In this document: in pieces, positions 1 to 13,433 of the stretch | Position numbering within the stretch: position 1 is the first letter of the stretch | How the letters are laid out: the number at the start of each line of letters is the position of its first letter | DNA from: Novakomyces olei | Taxonomy: Eukaryota; Ascomycota; Novakomycetes; Novakomycetales; Novakomycetaceae | Assembly (NCBI GenBank): GCA_016906335.1 | Contig: JADEYG010000012.1 | Span: 434,501 to 498,500, forward strand | Reading direction: 5' to 3' | DNA: 64,000 nucleotides | Program-made: the position numbers and the translations under genes | The notes under the pieces: generated by a model | Told to the model about the DNA's origin: nothing | The model's input: only the letters and a program-made list of their open reading frames with translations | Database searches by the model: none

Positions 1-928
1 ATCAAGTCACTTGGAAAAATAAAGAGATATCTTGGTATGGACATTACATATGATCGCGACAAAGGAATACTCAAATTGTCACAGTCACAATTTGCTAAGT
101 CAATTATACGCACTTACGGAGACACTAACCTAAAATACATAAGTCAGCCCATCACAAACATCAATTCACTCTATCATCCCGCGGTTGAAAATTATGATTG
201 TCTGGAAATCTATCCAACTATTATAGGAAAATTAATATATTTGACCGAATGGACAAGACCAGACCTCAGATTTGCAATAAGTATGTTAAGCAAACATACA
301 AAAAGACAAAATGAAGAACAAATACAGGCCTTAAAACACACTATGAGATATCTAAACGCTACACTGGACACATGTATCACCTACACTAGAGAAAATGATC
401 TACAGATACACTCGTGGGGCGACTCTGATTTCGCCGGAGACACTTGCGACAGAAAATCCCGATCAGGATACGTTGTCTCACTAGGAAAAATAACGGCCCA
501 ATAGCCTGGAACTCGCAAAAGCAAAAAATTGTAACACCAAGTACAATGATGGCGGAGTTCGAAGCTATGAAACTAACAGTCAATCAAGCCTTGTACTACA
601 AATATCTAATGGACGAAATTAATAAAGGGCCCGATAACATCCCAATCGTCTACTGCGATAACAACGCCTGCATATTACTTGCAACTAATGGTGGAAACTA
701 CCAGGGTTCAAAACATCTAAGTAACACCTGCTACTATGTGATGGATATTGTGAGAAATGGACTGATAAGCATACAGAGATGCCCCTCACGAAACATGAAG
801 GCAGATGGATTGACCAAGAACCTACTTGGAAACAAATTCACTAAATTTACAAAAATGCTATACAATGAAGAATAACAAAAAAAAATAAATACAAGAATAC
901 AAAAAGGAAATAAAAGATTCAAGGGGAG

Positions 929-1274
<346 letters not shown>

Positions 1275-1472
1275 AATATATATAATTCAAGGATCAATTT
1301 CTACTCCTTTAACTAAATTGAACGTTCAAGGATATATTAATGATCAGCCTGTCTCAAAATGATTATTGCTCAAATAGTTTCGGCTCCATGTGATTAAGAA
1401 CACGGAAACGTCTTTTGAAAAAGAGTAATAGATATAAAATTCAAATGCACCTCTTTACCCTGCTCGTTCTAT

Positions 1473-4052
1473 TCACACTGCCAAATTCGTTTGGTCTGCC
1501 AAAACCTGAGTCGTATCGCTATTCCCGGAATGTAGTAAAAAGCTCTGTTCTTCTGCTTTTGCCTCTGCCTCTTCCTGTTTCCTGGCACCTGTCCGCAGGG
1601 CCGTTGGACTGCCCTCCAACCCGGCTGCCACCTGCGCGTACTGTTTACGATCCGAATTGGGCTTTTCCACGCTTCCTATGGCTGACAGCACCGCTGCCGG
1701 CTGGCCGGGAATTGGACTGCCCGCAACAACAGGACTGGAAAGTAAAGTCGGCTCTGCAGGAGAAGGACTTGAAGATGCTAAATTATTATTGTTATTATTA
1801 AGGGCAGTATTATTGTTACTGGCTTTGACTTGAGCAATATGATCGCGTATTCCCTCAAAGCTTTTCAGCATCTTTCTTCTTGCTCCCAAGGCAGAAACGC
1901 CCTTTGATTGTAATGCAACATCGTCCAGTCCTATTAGTTCAAAGCAGTTCAAGTGCCTTAAACTATCCGTATATTTATGTAGCCGTAACGATTTCAAGTA
2001 GCCCGGAACATCGCCTGCCAACGCAAGTGCAATAGAATCTTTAATCTGTTGTTGATTTGAATGCACCTGCCTTGATCCTGGAGTTGAATCAGACGCAAAA
2101 GTATCGTCTGATAGAAAACTGCTTGTATGAAGACTCCGGGGAGTCTCTGGGGCAGCTGCAAAAGGTGAGGATCCATTGTAACTGTTGTTGCTATTATTGT
2201 TATTATTATAATTGTTTTTCATGCTGGAGTTATAAGTAGCAGCCGATCGAGTAGGCATTGCCCAGCCCGGAGTTCCTCTAAAACAAGACGAAGATGACGA
2301 GGCAGGCGATGACGCTGAAGCCTGACCGGAAGCTGGGGTGGAAGTATTGAAAGACGTATGGGAAATTGCCTTTTGCATTTGCTGTGGAGTGCCCGTCTCA
2401 TGCTGAGGAGGAGAAGAGAGTGATACTCTAGCTCCTGCTGGTTTAATATTTGTCCCTGGGTTATTGTACCGCGCGTACCTGTCCCCACGAAAGTTTGAAT
2501 CGGCTCTGCCTGTGTTGTAGTAGCCTTTAACATCCGTCTTGTAATTGTTCTTGTCATTGCTGTTATAATAATAAATATTATTATTATAATTATTAATATT
2601 AGTATTGCTGTCCGTATCCCGCCGACTGAGGGTACTGCCCCGCTGGTACTTTCGCACATCCGAGTCTAGGACAACAGCAGACCGAACGTCTGGTGTTTGC
2701 TGGGTCAAAGGCGACGCCGATGTAACGTGACTTGTATAAGCTGGCCACCTTCTTGAGGGGACAGGACTCGCATCGTACCCGGACTGTGCCGTAACAAAAC
2801 TTGCACTTCTCTGAGAATGAGGAGTGTATCCAAAATTTGTAGCTGGAGTGCTCATTACACTTGCCCATGAAGGTCGGTAGGGGGAAAAGTCTGTAGATTC
2901 GTCCATTTGATTTACATTTATATTTTGAGCTTGCTCGTTGCCGTTTGTCTCACCACTAGAACCTGGTCGGTTCGCCTGGTCAACAGAACTCGGCCTTGAT
3001 GGTCCCTTGTTTGCCTCTAATCCTGTACTTATTCCGCCAACACTACTACTACCGGCCCTATGTTTTGTATCTGATTGCGGGAAAAGCATAACGCCCTGAT
3101 GACTGTTTCGCGAAGCATGGATTTTGGCCCTTTGAGTAGCAATTGCCGCAGCAGCGTCAGGAAACATGGCGTTTATAGTAGAATTTCCAAGCGAAATGGG
3201 CGGGCTGCTTTGCTGTGTTTGAGATTGTTGATTTTGATTTTGCTGTAACTGATGCTGATTTTGTTGTGGCTGCTGCCCGTTTGCTTCGCCGGTGTTTGCT
3301 AGCCCTGTTTCCGGAACAGTGAAAGGTGAGTTTCGTTCATCGCGACTACCGCTGCGCAAATACCGTTGCGGTTGATCTGGAATAGTTGGTTTAACGCTTG
3401 CGGAACAGGGAATTGAAAACTAAAAGGCATAAAAAGGCCGAAATAAAACAATATAATATAAAATGAATTGAAGTAAAAGAACTCAATCTATAAATGAGCA
3501 CAGGAAGCAGTCTGTCAGAAACAGAAAATGCAAAATAAACAAAAGTACACATGTACGTATATTGACAAAATCATAAATGTTTCACTGGCATACCCTTCTC
3601 GAACGCGGGCGAGAGTATAGACGACATTGGATCTTGGTGGCTCATTTGCTGCAAGACAGCGGAAAAGAACCGGACTTGAACTTGTGTAGTCTGTTGGAGC
3701 AGTGCATACAGCGCGGCAGTACGCTCGGCATCGTTGAGAACGGAGAACCATTCTTCAATGTGTCCCAATTCCTCCTTAAAATTTTGGTCGAGCGAGGCTG
3801 AGGCCATTTCTTCCAGCGTTCGCTCATAGTGGGTCAAATCTTCCAGCCATTTATCAAAGGCAGCTGCAAGTTAGTGTTGCCGATTTAAATTACTTTACCA
3901 TCCGCATTATTCCGGCCAAGTGATTCCGATGCGTTAAAAAAAGGGCCAGAGTCATTGAACTCGTTGTTTTGCGTCCGCAACGTAGAAACATCAATTGAAG
4001 CTCGAAACGCGTGGGGAGTGCCACGGAACTTTTGTCCCGGAAAGTCTGACAT
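1473..4052 (-). CDS. VTS1: Vts1/Smaug-type SAM-domain RNA-binding protein
   Basis: Three exons fit: 3899-4052, 3594-3863 and 1473-3376 (775 aa). The first intron is only 35 nt. Exon 2 carries the conserved N-terminal block of fungal Vts1 ([27 protein letters not shown]). A SAM domain lies near residues 588-659 ([24 protein letters not shown]) and matches the Vts1/Smaug hairpin-binding surface. The rest is Ser/Asn/Gln-rich and probably disordered. Family members bind CNGG-loop stem-loops in mRNAs and recruit Ccr4-Not for deadenylation. Exons 1-2 join in phase and rebuild AFDKW upstream of the conserved block. The acceptor of exon 3 is the least certain boundary: an AG at 3420-3421 lies on a longer open frame but is out of phase with the exon 2 donor. 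Confidence 0.88.
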
Positions 4053-5440
4053 GCTGCCGTGCGGAGGGTAAGGCCTGATCCGAGAGCTGTGGCAAACCTT
4101 TTAATATTCTCAAAGCAATCCACACAAGTCCAGTATCAAGATCAATTGACCACCGCTTTGATCTCAAACTCAATTGACAGATTTTAACAGCTTGGTATCC
4201 GTGAAAAGCGTGCCCTATACCGCTACTCTTTTTGCTTTCCCGTCTTTACCCAGATCTCCGCTTTTAGATTTAGGTTCCTGACAGCACTAAATTCTACAGG
4301 CAGTGCACAAACAAGTACTGCCACACAGCTGCAACTGTACCACGGAATTGACCAACAATGACAAAGTTGGACAGTGGTGGACACGGCAGTGGCCAGCACA
4401 GCGGCCCACACGCTCTAGATACACGCGTCGAGGGCTGTTGAACAAGTCGAGGCCACTGTTCTACAGGAGTATCAGACTACGGTGGTCATTATAGTGCCGA
4501 CTACTTTAAAGTTACTATTGAATAATGTGCGTTTATCCATTACAGTAATCTAACATGAGCGCCTGAATAACATTCTCATTTCCTCCATAATTTAGCGCGA
4601 TTGTGCCTTGCCGTATACGTCCAATAGACGACACTTGTTAGTATTGTACTATTGCAATAGCAAAGTATGGCTTACCCTACTCTTGCCAAAAGCCAAACTG
4701 TACTCTCCGTCTCATACATAACCTTGAACCTAACCTTGCACGACTAATGTTTTGCTTTAAAAATATCCACGCGTAATACCGGCCAACAAGTAATCTTCGC
4801 CGTTTACTGATAAATAATATTTTTTAATGTCCAAATCACCAAGTAATCGAACATTAGAGGGGAAGTATCGGGCGGACGCGGGCGGAACAGCGATTTATCA
4901 TAAAAATGGTTGCGGAAACGGAATAGTGCAAACTGAACATGCTATCAATTACGTTTTTGTTTTTGTTTTTGTTTTATTCTAATTATTAACGTATGCTTTT
5001 CTGTCTTGAATTATCTATAAACATATAATAACGTCTATTTCACGTATACACGCTGTAGAATTCCGCCACTACAAGCAGACCATTTTCTTTTTCCGATTCC
5101 CAAAGTCGGACAGACCAAAGCCGTACAGCTCCATCCGAAGACAAAAAGCCACTTAAAAAACAATCAATAGACCAATAAAAACGAGAGAAGGTACAAAAAT
5201 TGAAGATTAGAACCAAAAACAAAGAGTACGTGGAGCTGGCCCAACCGTATATAAGCAAGTAAAAGATATCACGCTGCCGATGAAATGCAGAAAAATAAAA
5301 AATAAAAACCACAAAAGTATGTCACGCCAACGTGCACGCCATACGAAAACCTAAGCTACAATAAGAGTCTTGACGATGGCTCCATTTCAACGATGACTTT
5401 GTTAAACCAATGCTTTAATTTTTCTCATCCTTTCTAGCAA
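4053..5440. other. Intergenic, upstream of VTS1 and downstream of the glutaredoxin gene
   Basis: No supported gene. It should hold the VTS1 promoter. Short open frames on both strands (4223-4494) lack family signals. A GTTTTT-type short repeat lies near 4951-4975. A minus-strand open stretch at 5040-5162 reads like one blade end of a WD repeat (SDGAVRLW) but has no partner blades nearby. Confidence 0.6.
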
Positions 5441-6524
5441 TTATCCCTGGGGTTTTCGAGTTTTCGCAAAAGGCGTATCTGATTGTGAAGCCACTTTTCG
5501 CTTCACAGTAATCGTGCTCCCTGCCGTAGTCGTGATCAGGTTCACGAGTCCATCCTGCTGATGAAGGTCGACGATCTCGTCGGCACCACCGATAGAGTGC
5601 CCGACAAGAACAATATTGGGTACAGTTTGCCGGCCTGTAACTTTGGCGAGAGCCTTTTGTAATTGAGGGCCATGCTCATGCTGGTCGATTTCAACTACAA
5701 CAGGTTTCGGCGTAATATCGTACAATTCAAGCAGAATTTGTTTCGCTTTTCGCGAATGCGGACAAGTAGTCTTTGAAAATATTACAAGTGGGCTCTGTGA
5801 CATGAGACGCGGCAGATCTGTACGTTAGTGCAAAGTCTAGACTGGAATCCAAACATTAAAAGAATCATTGTAAAAACAAGCTCCACAAGAGTAGGACGAA
5901 AGTATCAATAATAAGGTAAAACAAGACAAACAAATAGCGGACAAAACCATATGAATATGACCACTTACCCTTTTCTGCGCTGTAACTGGACACGGTTCCC
6001 TCTTCAGGAGCATCGCCGTCTCCCTTATAAGCCGAGTGACCGCGTTCTGCTTGCGCTTCTTCCACTCCCGTCGGGAACGCTGCACTCGCTTTAGTCGCTG
6101 CTTCATTATACTTTGCCAACTCTGTTTCCTTTGCAGCAGTAAGCTTGCCCGTTTCCTTTGCTTTCAGGCCCGTACCCAGTACAACTGCCGTCTGTTTCAC
6201 ATTTGCCTTTTCCCCGTAATACTCTGTCTCCGAGTCAGTGTACATCATTTGCGTTCCTGCTGCTTTTGCCGCCTCCTCTGTCTCTGTCAGCCGAGCAGCC
6301 TGATCTACTGCGGGCGAAGGCGGCTTTTGCTGTACTAAAGGCGCCGGCGCCGGAACACGCTCGCGCCGTGAATCGTATACGTCTCTGTCCATCTGACCGC
6401 GGTCAGATGGAGCATGAGTGAACTGCTTCGTAGCTGCAGCAGAGGGTCTATGGTACAAAAAGTAGCTCGATACAAAGACAAAGCATATAATGCCAGCCAG
6501 CATAAGCCTGGAGCGACGGAACAT
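5441..6524 (-). CDS. GRX6: Membrane-anchored monothiol glutaredoxin (Grx6/Grx7 type)
   Basis: Two exons, 5969-6524 and 5441-5817 (310 aa; intron 151 nt, phase 1 joined). The N terminus has a short basic stretch, then one hydrophobic signal anchor (about residues 6-23, LMLAGIICFVFVSS), as in yeast ER/Golgi Grx6 and Grx7. A long Ala/Glu/Lys-rich stalk follows. The C-terminal glutaredoxin domain has active site CPHS (Cys204; yeast has CSYS/CPYS) and the glutathione-binding TVPN and GG..E blocks. Such enzymes bind glutathione and sometimes an Fe-S cluster in the early secretory pathway. I chose the ATG at 6524 because an upstream in-frame extension has only a TTG. Grx6 and Grx7 cannot be separated by eye. 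Confidence 0.87.
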
Positions 6525-7400
6525 TATCGCTGCGCAATAGAAATCGAAGGGCAATTGGCCTAAAAAGAGAATTGCAGAGCAATAAAGCAGACGCAACGGC
6601 CGAGACTGATGGAGAGCAGACAGGATATCTCTGCCGAGTCGCGTGGCAATACTTTGGTGCTGTGTAAAGACGAGGGTTAAGAGCGCACAGGTTTACCGAT
6701 CTATACGCAGGCGCGCGTCGCGTCGACGTACATTTCTTGATACTTGTCAGGAACGCTCAGTAAGATTAATCACCGAATTGGGAATGAATGGATTCTACTG
6801 CTACAATCAAGTGTAATTATAATATGGCACATTGCAGATTAGCAATGTTTGAAATAGGTTCGAGAATAGGCGTTATCAAACATTAAACACTATCGAGAAT
6901 CAAGCATCAAGAATTAAGCATCAAGAATCGAGCGTCAAGAATCAAGCATGTTTAGACTGTTGTAATTTAACATCGATAGAGTACTTGGGTAGAATGATTG
7001 AATGAGCAACACACAAGCACTCCTCCAGCTGAATCTCTGAAGGGTCCGAGGGGTCACTCGGACTAAGAGTTACAAGATACGTATCTGAACTACGAATTGA
7101 ATAGTCGAAAAGTAATATTGAAGTAATATTAGATGCATATTCAACATAAACATTATTATTATGCATTATCAAACATTGATTATCAACATTAAACACCAAC
7201 ATTAAACATTGAATACTAACATTATACATTAAATATTATACATTAAACATTAACATTAAATATTTACATTATACATTAAACGTTATCAAACATACGAAAT
7301 GCTGATACAAAAGTGGCACTCGAACAGTACGGCGCAGGAGAGAATGCATTCGCGTCGGGATAAACGGTCTATTTGCAGTTTCAAGTAGCGCCAATCCGTA
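6525..7400. other. Divergent promoter region between the glutaredoxin gene and TFC4
   Basis: AT-rich, no supported gene. Around 6893-6950 there are about four imperfect copies of a 15-16 bp unit (ATCAAGAATCAAGC-like). Around 7145-7290 a drifting repeat built on ACATTAAAC/ACATTATAC occurs. Promoters for both flanking genes must lie here. Confidence 0.6.
7145..7290. repeat. Degenerate ACATTAAA tandem repeat
   Basis: Units close to AACATTAAACATT recur with small changes through this stretch, just upstream of TFC4. Simple-sequence expansion is the likeliest source. Confidence 0.7.
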
Positions 7401-10400
7401 ATGGCCGAAAAGGACGCGACGGGCTTATCGCCCGAGCCAAGTGAGAGCGGTGAGAGCGGTGAGAGCGGTGAGAGCGTCCGCGGCGGTAATGTATCCCTAA
7501 ACGTGGAGAGCGAGGCCGATACGGCCAAAGTACTCGGGGATCAGTTGGAGACAGACGCTGCAATGATCCAGGCAATAGCCGAGTCAGAATCGTTCCACGA
7601 CCCCGCAATGCCGGCAGCGTCGCTTCAAGACGCAGATTTGTGGTCAGAGACGTCGTCTAATGCAGACGCAGACGCGTATGCTCAGGCAGAAACACGTGAG
7701 CTTTTCAACGTGAAACGCAGCCAGCGGACTTTGTCTCAATGGGATTTGGATTTGCGCGACGCGTCTGGCGTAGGCAGATCTACGGCTCGCCGGGTAAGGA
7801 CTACATCATGTGGAGCTTTATATCTTGCAAAGGAAAAAATTAAAATTAAAACCAAATCAGTCGATAAAAATAAAGAAATAAAAATTAATAAAAATTACAA
7901 AAATATGAATAAAAAAATATAAATATAAATAAAATAAAAAAGGAAAGAAAGCCTTAATTTAAGACAGCCAAGACTGTAGGGCAGAGACAAGTGACAATAG
8001 ACAAATATTTCAACACAGAATGTTATCTAACAGTGCAGGCACGCAAGAGGAGAAAAGGGCAAAAGCTTTCGGTTGAAGTACAAGCCAAACTGCAGGAGGC
8101 TAATATAGCATTTGCCCAGCATGGAGATTTTGAACAGGCACGCGTGTTACTTTCAGACATTATCCGGATCGATTCGAGTATCGCTGCTGCCTGGCGCACT
8201 CTCTCCGTTGTCTTTGCTCATACAGGCGAAAAAGAAAAGCAGTGCCGGGCTCTTATAACAGCCGCCCTTCTGCTTCGTAAAGATGCAGATCTTTGGCTTG
8301 ATTGTGCAAGACTGTGTGAGTCCCTGGGCAAATGGCGAGACGCCCAAGTCTGCTATCGTCGAGCAGGCAGATGGACTATTGTTGAAGACGAGGCGAGTAA
8401 AGAAAAGGCAATTGACATTTATTGGGCACTGTACTCCATTGCAGCTACTCAAACTCATCATATGGAATCGGCGCTTTTCGCACTCGGCCATATACTGAAA
8501 CATGAGCCAAGTAATCGCCTAGCCATGCAGTACCTGGCCAGCTTATACAAGATTATGGACCGTGTCCCGGAGGCCATTCAAGTCTACGAAGCGGATTTGG
8601 ACAAGTACATCCGCTACCCTGAACCCCCGACTGGACCCGATGTTTTCCATTGGCCAGAATTAAATGCCCTAGCTGATCTTTACTTGGCCGGACGAATGTA
8701 CCGTAAACTCGTTAGGGCAGTAAGCAAGATCGCTCGCTGGTTACGTGGGCGGAAGAACGAATCCTTTTGGGATTTATGTGTGGACGATCGCGAGTGGGAT
8801 GAGGATAATGTACGGCGGTTGCAACTGCGTGATTTTCGTGCTATTTGTGGGGAAACCAATGGGGCAGAAGACATGAATTCCCCCGAGTTTTTGGCTGCTT
8901 ACGATCTTCCCTTAATGCTGCGTGCCCACTTGGCTATCGCGCGGTGCAAATTAAACGATGTCCCAGAAGCATTACGACATATAGCCATCTTGGAAGCTTT
9001 GCCACTGACCCGCTGGACACCAGACTTGGTTGTATTGGCCCACGAAGCTGCACGCTGCCTGGCCGCCTGTGGAAGAGACGAAGAGGCTCTTTCGCTCTAC
9101 CTGAAACTGACAGAGACTGACTTGGTACCGGAGGCACTCCACCCAGCTTTGTACGCAGAAATGGGTAAAATATACAGGCGGGTCGACGATGCCGAGCAGG
9201 CTATTGCTTGTTTTAAATACGTTGTAAACTTTGAGCATGATTCTGACGTAATGATTCAGCTGGCGGAATTGTACGAGGCCACTGATCGTAATGAGGAGGC
9301 CTTGCAGGTTCTTCAGCAGCTGCGTCGGTCTCATTATGGAGGAGCATTGGGCAATTCATCTGCAAATTCAGAGGCAGAGGCAATTGCCGCTGCTCAAGAA
9401 GGGGAAATGTTTATGGGCCGGAAATCTGGATCTGGAACCGATCGTCGAGGCCGGAAACAGTCGAAGGCTGAGCTTGATGAACAAGAGGAAGAAAAGGCCC
9501 GCCATGTCTCTTTGCAGTGGAAGGAATTGCGGCAAAATTTACAAAAGTTGGCAATTGGCACGAGCAGTGTTCAAGATGCGATTGGCCATAAAGACGCGAC
9601 CATCGAACAAGACTCTGGCAGAGTTAACCAGCAAACTGCACGCAATCAAATAATAGACATGGCTGCTCCGTTACTTGAAGAGTTTGCCCAAACAAGGGCA
9701 CTTTTTCCGACAGTCAGGGCTTCAAGGTTTCGCGGCGTTAATGCTAATCGATTGCGAACGCGTAAAAACTTTGATGAGCAATTGGAAGAAATGACTCAGC
9801 GATTGGAGAACGCAATAGATGAGGAAGGCGGCATTTATGATCAGCGTCAGGCTTCTCGTCCGATCGAATCTTTGCCGGATGTGCTGTACGGAGTCCCCTT
9901 TGACGATTGGCTGGAGATGTATGTCCGCTGTGCCCTGTTAATGGCGGTAGAAAGACCGCTTGAAGCAGTAGATCTGCTTAAAGAAGCGCAAAGAGCAAAC
10001 GTCTTTTACCAAAATAAAAGAAGGTTCCAGCGCCTTCATAATGCCATGCTAGCCTGTGTAGCAGTGTACAGCAGTGGTGGCCACCAGGACACGGAAAATG
10101 TCAATGATGAAGTTGGGGAAAACGCTAAAATAAAGGCCGCCAAAAACGGAGAAAGGGACAGGGCCGATGAGGGAGAAGGGTCAGTTGTAGATGAAGTTGT
10201 CCGGTGGTTTTGTTTCCAAAAGCCTCGCGACTCCAGCCTAAATCACGCCTACAAGCTATGGCCAGAGTTGTGTGCTTCTGTGCGTGGACGTTGGCAGATT
10301 TTGGTTCATTCAAACACTATGAAGTTTGTGCAGAGGCACATTAATGCTATAGATAGTGCAGTCGCGTTATCAAACAATATGGAAAAGCAATATAGTGCCT

Positions 10401-10955
10401 CTTTGCTGTTAATGTATGGGCAAATGCTGGCGACGAAAGGCTCAATCAAATCCGCCTTGTACTACTATGGCCGATGTTACATGCTGGCGCCTAATGATGC
10501 TATGCTGAACTTATCATTGGGTATCAGCTACTTTCAATTAGCTATGCAGCGAATGACAGTCAACCGACATTATCAAATAGTACAGGGATTAGTCTTCTGG
10601 CAAAGGTACTTGCGATTACGCTCCACAATGGGCATTACGCAGGCTCAAGAGGCAAACTATAATGTGGGCAGAGCCATGCATTTGATTGGTACGTGTTCTG
10701 GGCTATTCAATTATTCAATTGACTAGATGATTGAGATTTTATTTATTTTGTCTATTCTAACTTTCAGGTCTGGCACACTTGGCGATTCCGTTTTATGAGC
10801 GCGTCATTACTATTTCACGGAACCAGACAGGAAAGGCGAGTTTGGGCAAGTATGATTTGCGTTGGGAGGCGGCTTATAATTTGTGTATAATCTACAAAGT
10901 CAGTGAAAATACTGCGGCCGTTGAGAGACTGCTAGATGCCGATTTGGTCATGTAG
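7401..10955 (+). CDS. TFC4: TFIIIC subunit Tfc4/Sfc4 (TPR protein)
   Basis: Three exons: 7401-7793, 8039-10688, 10768-10955 (1076 aa), all joining in frame. The acidic N terminus contains a Gly-Glu-Ser repeat. A basic linker (RRARKRRKGQK) spans the first splice junction and leads into tandem TPR units with ANIAFAQHGDFEQAR, a hallmark of this family. Further TPRs fill the C-terminal half, and exon 3 completes the last ones (LAHLAIPFYERV, DLRWEAAYNL). Tfc4 is the TFIIIC tau-A subunit that binds the A-block and recruits TFIIIB (Brf1, Bdp1) for RNA polymerase III transcription of tRNA and 5S genes. Without the third exon the protein would stop inside a TPR. Size agrees with yeast Tfc4 (about 1025 aa). 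Confidence 0.92.
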
Positions 10956-11920
10956 CATCTCTTTCTTTAGCTCTTTATTGATGATACCCTTGTACAGGAC
11001 TTTAGTAGATATGCTTAATTTATACTACCATGAAAACTTATACAGCATTGCAATTTGCCTTTTTGTATTTATTTATTCGTTCCTTCGTTTTGTCCTCATG
11101 ATTTTGTTATCTAATTATTTCTGTTTCTGTTTTTTTAGAAATTTTTCTTTTCTGTATGTTTCCAAGATTTTCATTGTCCAACCCGAAGTTTCAGGTATGT
11201 GAATCACGCAAATCGACACATCTTTCTTCCTCTTTCTCTTCCTTCTTCTTTGTATACGTATTTGCAAACAGTATCCACAGAGATTTTCTGCCACTCAAAA
11301 AATAATTGAAATGGCTATTTATTGTTCAACTGGAGCCGTCGGCATATTTTAATTAAAATTATGTAGTTTCTGCATAGCAAACGCATAACTATATCGCATT
11401 GCACGAGATCCATGGCTTGGTATTTATTGACATCTATGTTTATCACCATAGGTATATGACGAAAGCACACTTGGCCCTTGTTGATGTTTTGCCTAGATAT
11501 TGTTTTGCCTTGTCATGTTTGTTCTGGGGACCGCTCTACTCATAAGGGCCAAGTGCGCGTACATTGGAGCAAATTTATACATATATACTGCAAATTGCTG
11601 ACGAATTTCGTACGCTTTGCAGCGCCGAGACTCGTGTATGATTGAGCGTGTACACATTAAGCGTGCAGTATACTCATTATAGCACAGTTTCACTTGTCCA
11701 CAGTAATAATAATAATAATAATAATAATTTACTAATAATTTACTAATAATTTACTAATTGTAACAATAATAAATGTAATACGATATTAATGTGGCAATAT
11801 TGATAAAATATAATGCTCGTGGATACGTGTTACGTCTCATGCGCCAGCAAAGTAAACTTTGAATATTTATTTATATAATCGTCTCAAAATATCTCCATAT
11901 ATATACACACACACCGTAGC
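10956..11920. other. Intergenic between TFC4 and the PP1 gene
   Basis: T-rich downstream sequence of TFC4, then the PP1 promoter. A perfect 12-bp inverted repeat (11468-11479 and 11544-11555) and a short TAA tract followed by AATTTACT repeats (11704-11760) are the only structures noticed. Confidence 0.6.
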
Positions 11921-13433
11921 ATGGCTGAGACGGAGGTGGATCTTGATTCGATTATCGATCGGCTGTTAGAAGGTAAAAGCCCTCTCAAAAGCGCGCTGCT
12001 GTATCACCAAGGCTACGCTGCGTATACGGTGGCTGCTCTCTTTGACTTTATCTTTTTCTTTCTCGTTCAATAAAAATTGCATTTCGTTTTGCACTTTGTA
12101 TTTGGTGGCGGGCCAAGCGGCACTACTCAATCATCGACCTTTTCAGACGACCGTAGGCTGTTTGATCGAGTAGCCAGCCTTGTCCAGCGTCAGGATACGT
12201 CTTTTTCCCTTGCTCTTTAGCGTGGCACACGGCAGCTTTAGCCTATCCGTCTTTTTGCCAGATCCCTTTTGCTTTATATGCAATTTTTATTGGTCTCGAG
12301 ATGCGCGGATCAACACGCGAAATAGAGCCATAGTAATATGCAAATAATGGCCAGCTTGCCAAAGTGGACGCCAAAGTGGACGCGTGGCCTTGCCTTTTTG
12401 CTTCTCACGCTTATTATTGCTTAAATGCAGGAATACTGACTGCTTTTTAGTGCGTGGAAATCGGCCGGGCAAACAAGTGCAGTTGGCCGAGTATGAGATT
12501 CGGTTTCTGTGCACAAGAGCTCGTGAAATATTCATTGGACAGCCTATTTTGTTAGAGCTCGAAGCGCCTATTAAAATATGTGGTATGAAAACAAACGAAA
12601 TTTCGGCAAATAACTAAATTCTTGTCAAAGGCGATATTCACGGACAATACTATGATCTGCTGCGACTTTTCGAGTACGGTGGGTTCCCACCCGAATCAAA
12701 TTATCTGTTTTTGGGCGATTATGTGGACCGTGGAAAGCAGTCGTTAGAAACTATTTGTCTCCTTCTTGCATATAAAATAAAGTACCCCGAAAACTTTTTC
12801 ATTCTGCGCGGAAATCATGAGTGTGCCAGTATCAATCGCATTTATGGATTTTATGACGAATGCAAACGGCGGTATAATATAAAGCTGTGGAAAACTTTCA
12901 CAGACTGCTTCAACTGTCTCCCTGTGGCCGCTATTATTGATGAAAAGATCTTTACTATGCACGGTGGCCTTTCTCCTGATCTCAATTCTATGGAGCAAAT
13001 TCGTCGCATAATGCGGCCCACTGACGTACCGGATACGGGTCTGCTGTGCGATTTGTTGTGGTCTGATCCGGACAAGGATATCACGGGCTGGAGTGAAAAT
13101 GACCGTGGTGTTTCTTTTACTTTTGGCTCTGATGTAGTCTCCCGGTTTTTGCATAAACACGACATGGATCTTATATGCCGAGCTCATCAGGTAGTCGAGG
13201 ATGGGTACGAGTTTTTCGCAAAACGTCAACTTGTCACCCTATTTTCTGCTCCGAATTATTGCGGAGAATTCGATAATGCCGGAGCCATGATGAGCGTTGA
13301 CGACAGTCTTTTGTGCTCCTTTCAAATATTAAAACCTGCAGAAAAGAAGCAAAAGTATTCTTACCCATCATTGGGCCAGGGACGGCCAATGACGCCTCCG
13401 AGAAAGCAAAAATCAAAAGGAGCTAAAGCTTAG
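11921..13433 (+). CDS. GLC7: Protein phosphatase 1 catalytic subunit
   Basis: Three exons: 11921-11972, 12451-12582, 12631-13433 (328 aa). Intron 1 is long for this window (478 nt), intron 2 only 48 nt. The joined protein is a canonical PP1: GDIHGQ (residues 62-67), [23 protein letters not shown] and the substrate groove are all intact. It dephosphorylates Ser/Thr residues and acts in glycogen metabolism, mitosis and chromosome segregation through regulatory subunits. The tail holds TPPR, the conserved inhibitory Cdk1 site of PP1, followed by a Lys-rich end. The start is set by [17 protein letters not shown] matching PP1 N termini. Very high family conservation makes the call safe. Confidence 0.97.

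Noticed and set aside
6861-6880. GGTTCGA similar to a tRNA T-loop
   Set aside because: No acceptor stem, anticodon arm or CCTCC-side pairing could be drawn around it.
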